NCBI GenBank assembly: GCA_021828425.1
Contig: JAKARN010000058.1
Coordinates: 1 to 7,943 of the forward strand
Direction: 5' to 3'
From: Pseudomonadota bacterium
Lineage (GTDB): Bacteria > Pseudomonadota > Gammaproteobacteria > JAKAQQ01
Length of the DNA: 7,943 nt
Made by a program: the position numbers and the translations under genes. Of the stretch, positions 7,035 through 7,943 are shown in pieces (position 1 is the stretch's first letter; each line of letters starts with the position of its first letter). The notes beneath the pieces were generated by a model. That model was not told the origin of the DNA and made no database searches. It worked only from the letters and a program-made list of their open reading frames with translations.

Positions 7035-7943
7035 ATGAACGAATCGTCCACACCTGCCCCCGCACCGATCCGGATCGAGGACTTCCCGGTGGCCGAGCTG
7101 CCTGACCAGGTGGCCATGCTGGCCGCCAGTGCCGATGCCCTGGCCCGGGAAGGACGCCGGGCCGATGCGGAGACCGTCTACCGACGGGTTCTCGAAGCTG
7201 CTCCGCACCATCTGCGGGCCATGACCTACCTCGCCATGAGCGCCTTCGAGACCGGCCGGCACGAGGAAAGCGTGCGCTATCTCATCGAGGCGATCCGGCT
7301 GGAACCCACCCGGTCCACGCTCCACCAGAACCTGGCCTTGGTCCGTCTCGCCCAGGGCTTGCCCGGGAAGGCCCTGGAATCCATCGACCAGGCCATCGCC
7401 CTCAATCCGGAAGCGGCCATCAACCATCTCCACCGGGGCCATATCCTGGAAAGCCTGGGACAGGAAACCCAGGCGCTCGAAAGCTACGGCCGCGGACTGG
7501 CCCGCGATCCCACGCTCCGGATCGCGACCCAGAGCCTGCCTCCCGGCATCCGCGTCTTGGCCCAACGGGCCATCGCCCGGCTGGCACCGATCCGCCTTGC
7601 GCGGATCGACCAGGCCGCCCATGCGCTCGAAGCCGAGCACGGCACCCCACTCCCGGCGCGCGCGCGGCGTTTTCTCGACATTTTCAAAGGACTCACTCCA
7701 CCTCCCCAGGAGCACCCGCTCCAGAAACCGGAATTCCTCTCCTATCCCGAGCTCGGCGCCCGCCCCTGGTTCGAGCGTGGCGAGTTTCCCTGGACCCATG
7801 CCTACGAATCCAAGACCCCGGACATCCGTGCCGAGTTCGAGGCCCTGGAGGACGGCCTCGAGGAGGCCTATGTGCCGGAATCGACGGGACAGAAAATCTG
7901 GTCTCCCCTGGCCGGCTCGCGGGACTGGGGCAGTTTTCATCTC
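7035..7943 (+). CDS. TPR-repeat protein with an aspartyl/asparaginyl beta-hydroxylase-type domain, 3' end outside the window
   Basis: The frame is open from the ATG at 7035 through 303 codons to the window edge. About residues 24-160 form four tetratricopeptide-like helix pairs, for example LAREGRRADAETVYRRVLEA, LAMSAFETGRHEESVRYLIE, LAQGLPGKALESIDQAIALN and LESLGQETQALESYGRGLAR. These normally bind protein partners. After a helical linker comes YPELGARPWFERGEFPW (237-253), then TPDIRAEFEAL and, at the edge, DWGSFHL. This is the characteristic opening of PF05118 (Asp/Asn beta-hydroxylase-like) domains, which hydroxylate Asp or Asn using Fe(II), oxygen and 2-oxoglutarate. The iron and co-substrate ligands would lie to the right, so catalytic competence cannot be judged here. 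The gene lies 15 bases after the preceding oxygenase gene. The ribosome-binding site is weak, which suggests coupling to that gene. No secretion signal is visible. Confidence 0.83.
   Translation, partial: MNESSTPAPAPIRIEDFPVAELPDQVAMLAASADALAREGRRADAETVYRRVLEAAPHHLRAMTYLAMSAFETGRHEESVRYLIEAIRLEPTRSTLHQNLALVRLAQGLPGKALESIDQAIALNPEAAINHLHRGHILESLGQETQALESYGRGLARDPTLRIATQSLPPGIRVLAQRAIARLAPIRLARIDQAAHALEAEHGTPLPARARRFLDIFKGLTPPPQEHPLQKPEFLSYPELGARPWFERGEFPWTHAYESKTPDIRAEFEALEDGLEEAYVPESTGQKIWSPLAGSRDWGSFHL

Noticed and set aside
6294..7940. A 548-codon open frame on the minus strand opposite the two oxygenase genes
   Set aside because: It runs across both plus-strand genes and their short gap. 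Its translation has no recognisable family, while the plus strand shows clear oxygenase and TPR motifs, a promoter and a ribosome-binding site.

Overview
The window is high-GC bacterial DNA. It carries one metabolic operon on the minus strand, a divergent pair of oxygenase genes on the plus strand, and the broken edge of an insertion sequence at the left end. The E1 protein has the plain E. coli-type SucA layout with no fused acyltransferase domain. The gene order sucA-sucB-lpd, with lpd directly behind sucB, is common in Proteobacteria. A beta- or gammaproteobacterium is the most likely host, but the sequence alone does not fix this.

Layout from left to right. Positions 1-398 (minus) hold the N-terminal two thirds of an IS607-type serine recombinase, broken by a frameshift at a CA/GT dinucleotide repeat. 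Positions 399-654 hold no convincing gene: an AT-rich patch borders the IS gene, and a GC-rich hairpin sits behind lpd. Positions 655-6204 (minus) hold the complete 2-oxoglutarate dehydrogenase operon, transcribed sucA (E1o), sucB (E2o), lpd (E3). sucA and sucB overlap by 4 bases, and 22 bases separate sucB from lpd. Positions 6205-6341 are a compact divergent control region with a good plus-strand promoter and overlapping inverted repeats. Positions 6342-7019 (plus) encode a small putative 2-oxoglutarate/Fe(II) oxygenase of the TIGR02466/PF13759 type. It is followed after 15 bases by a gene that runs off the right edge (7035-7943). That gene encodes TPR repeats followed by the start of an aspartyl/asparaginyl beta-hydroxylase-type domain.

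The genes share a theme. The operon makes the TCA-cycle complex that consumes 2-oxoglutarate. The two divergent genes look like oxygenases that use 2-oxoglutarate as co-substrate. The shared intergenic region makes coordinated control possible, but this is inference. The enzymes of the operon look intact and conventional. The unusual parts are the divergent oxygenase pair, the architecture of the control region and the decayed IS607 recombinase.
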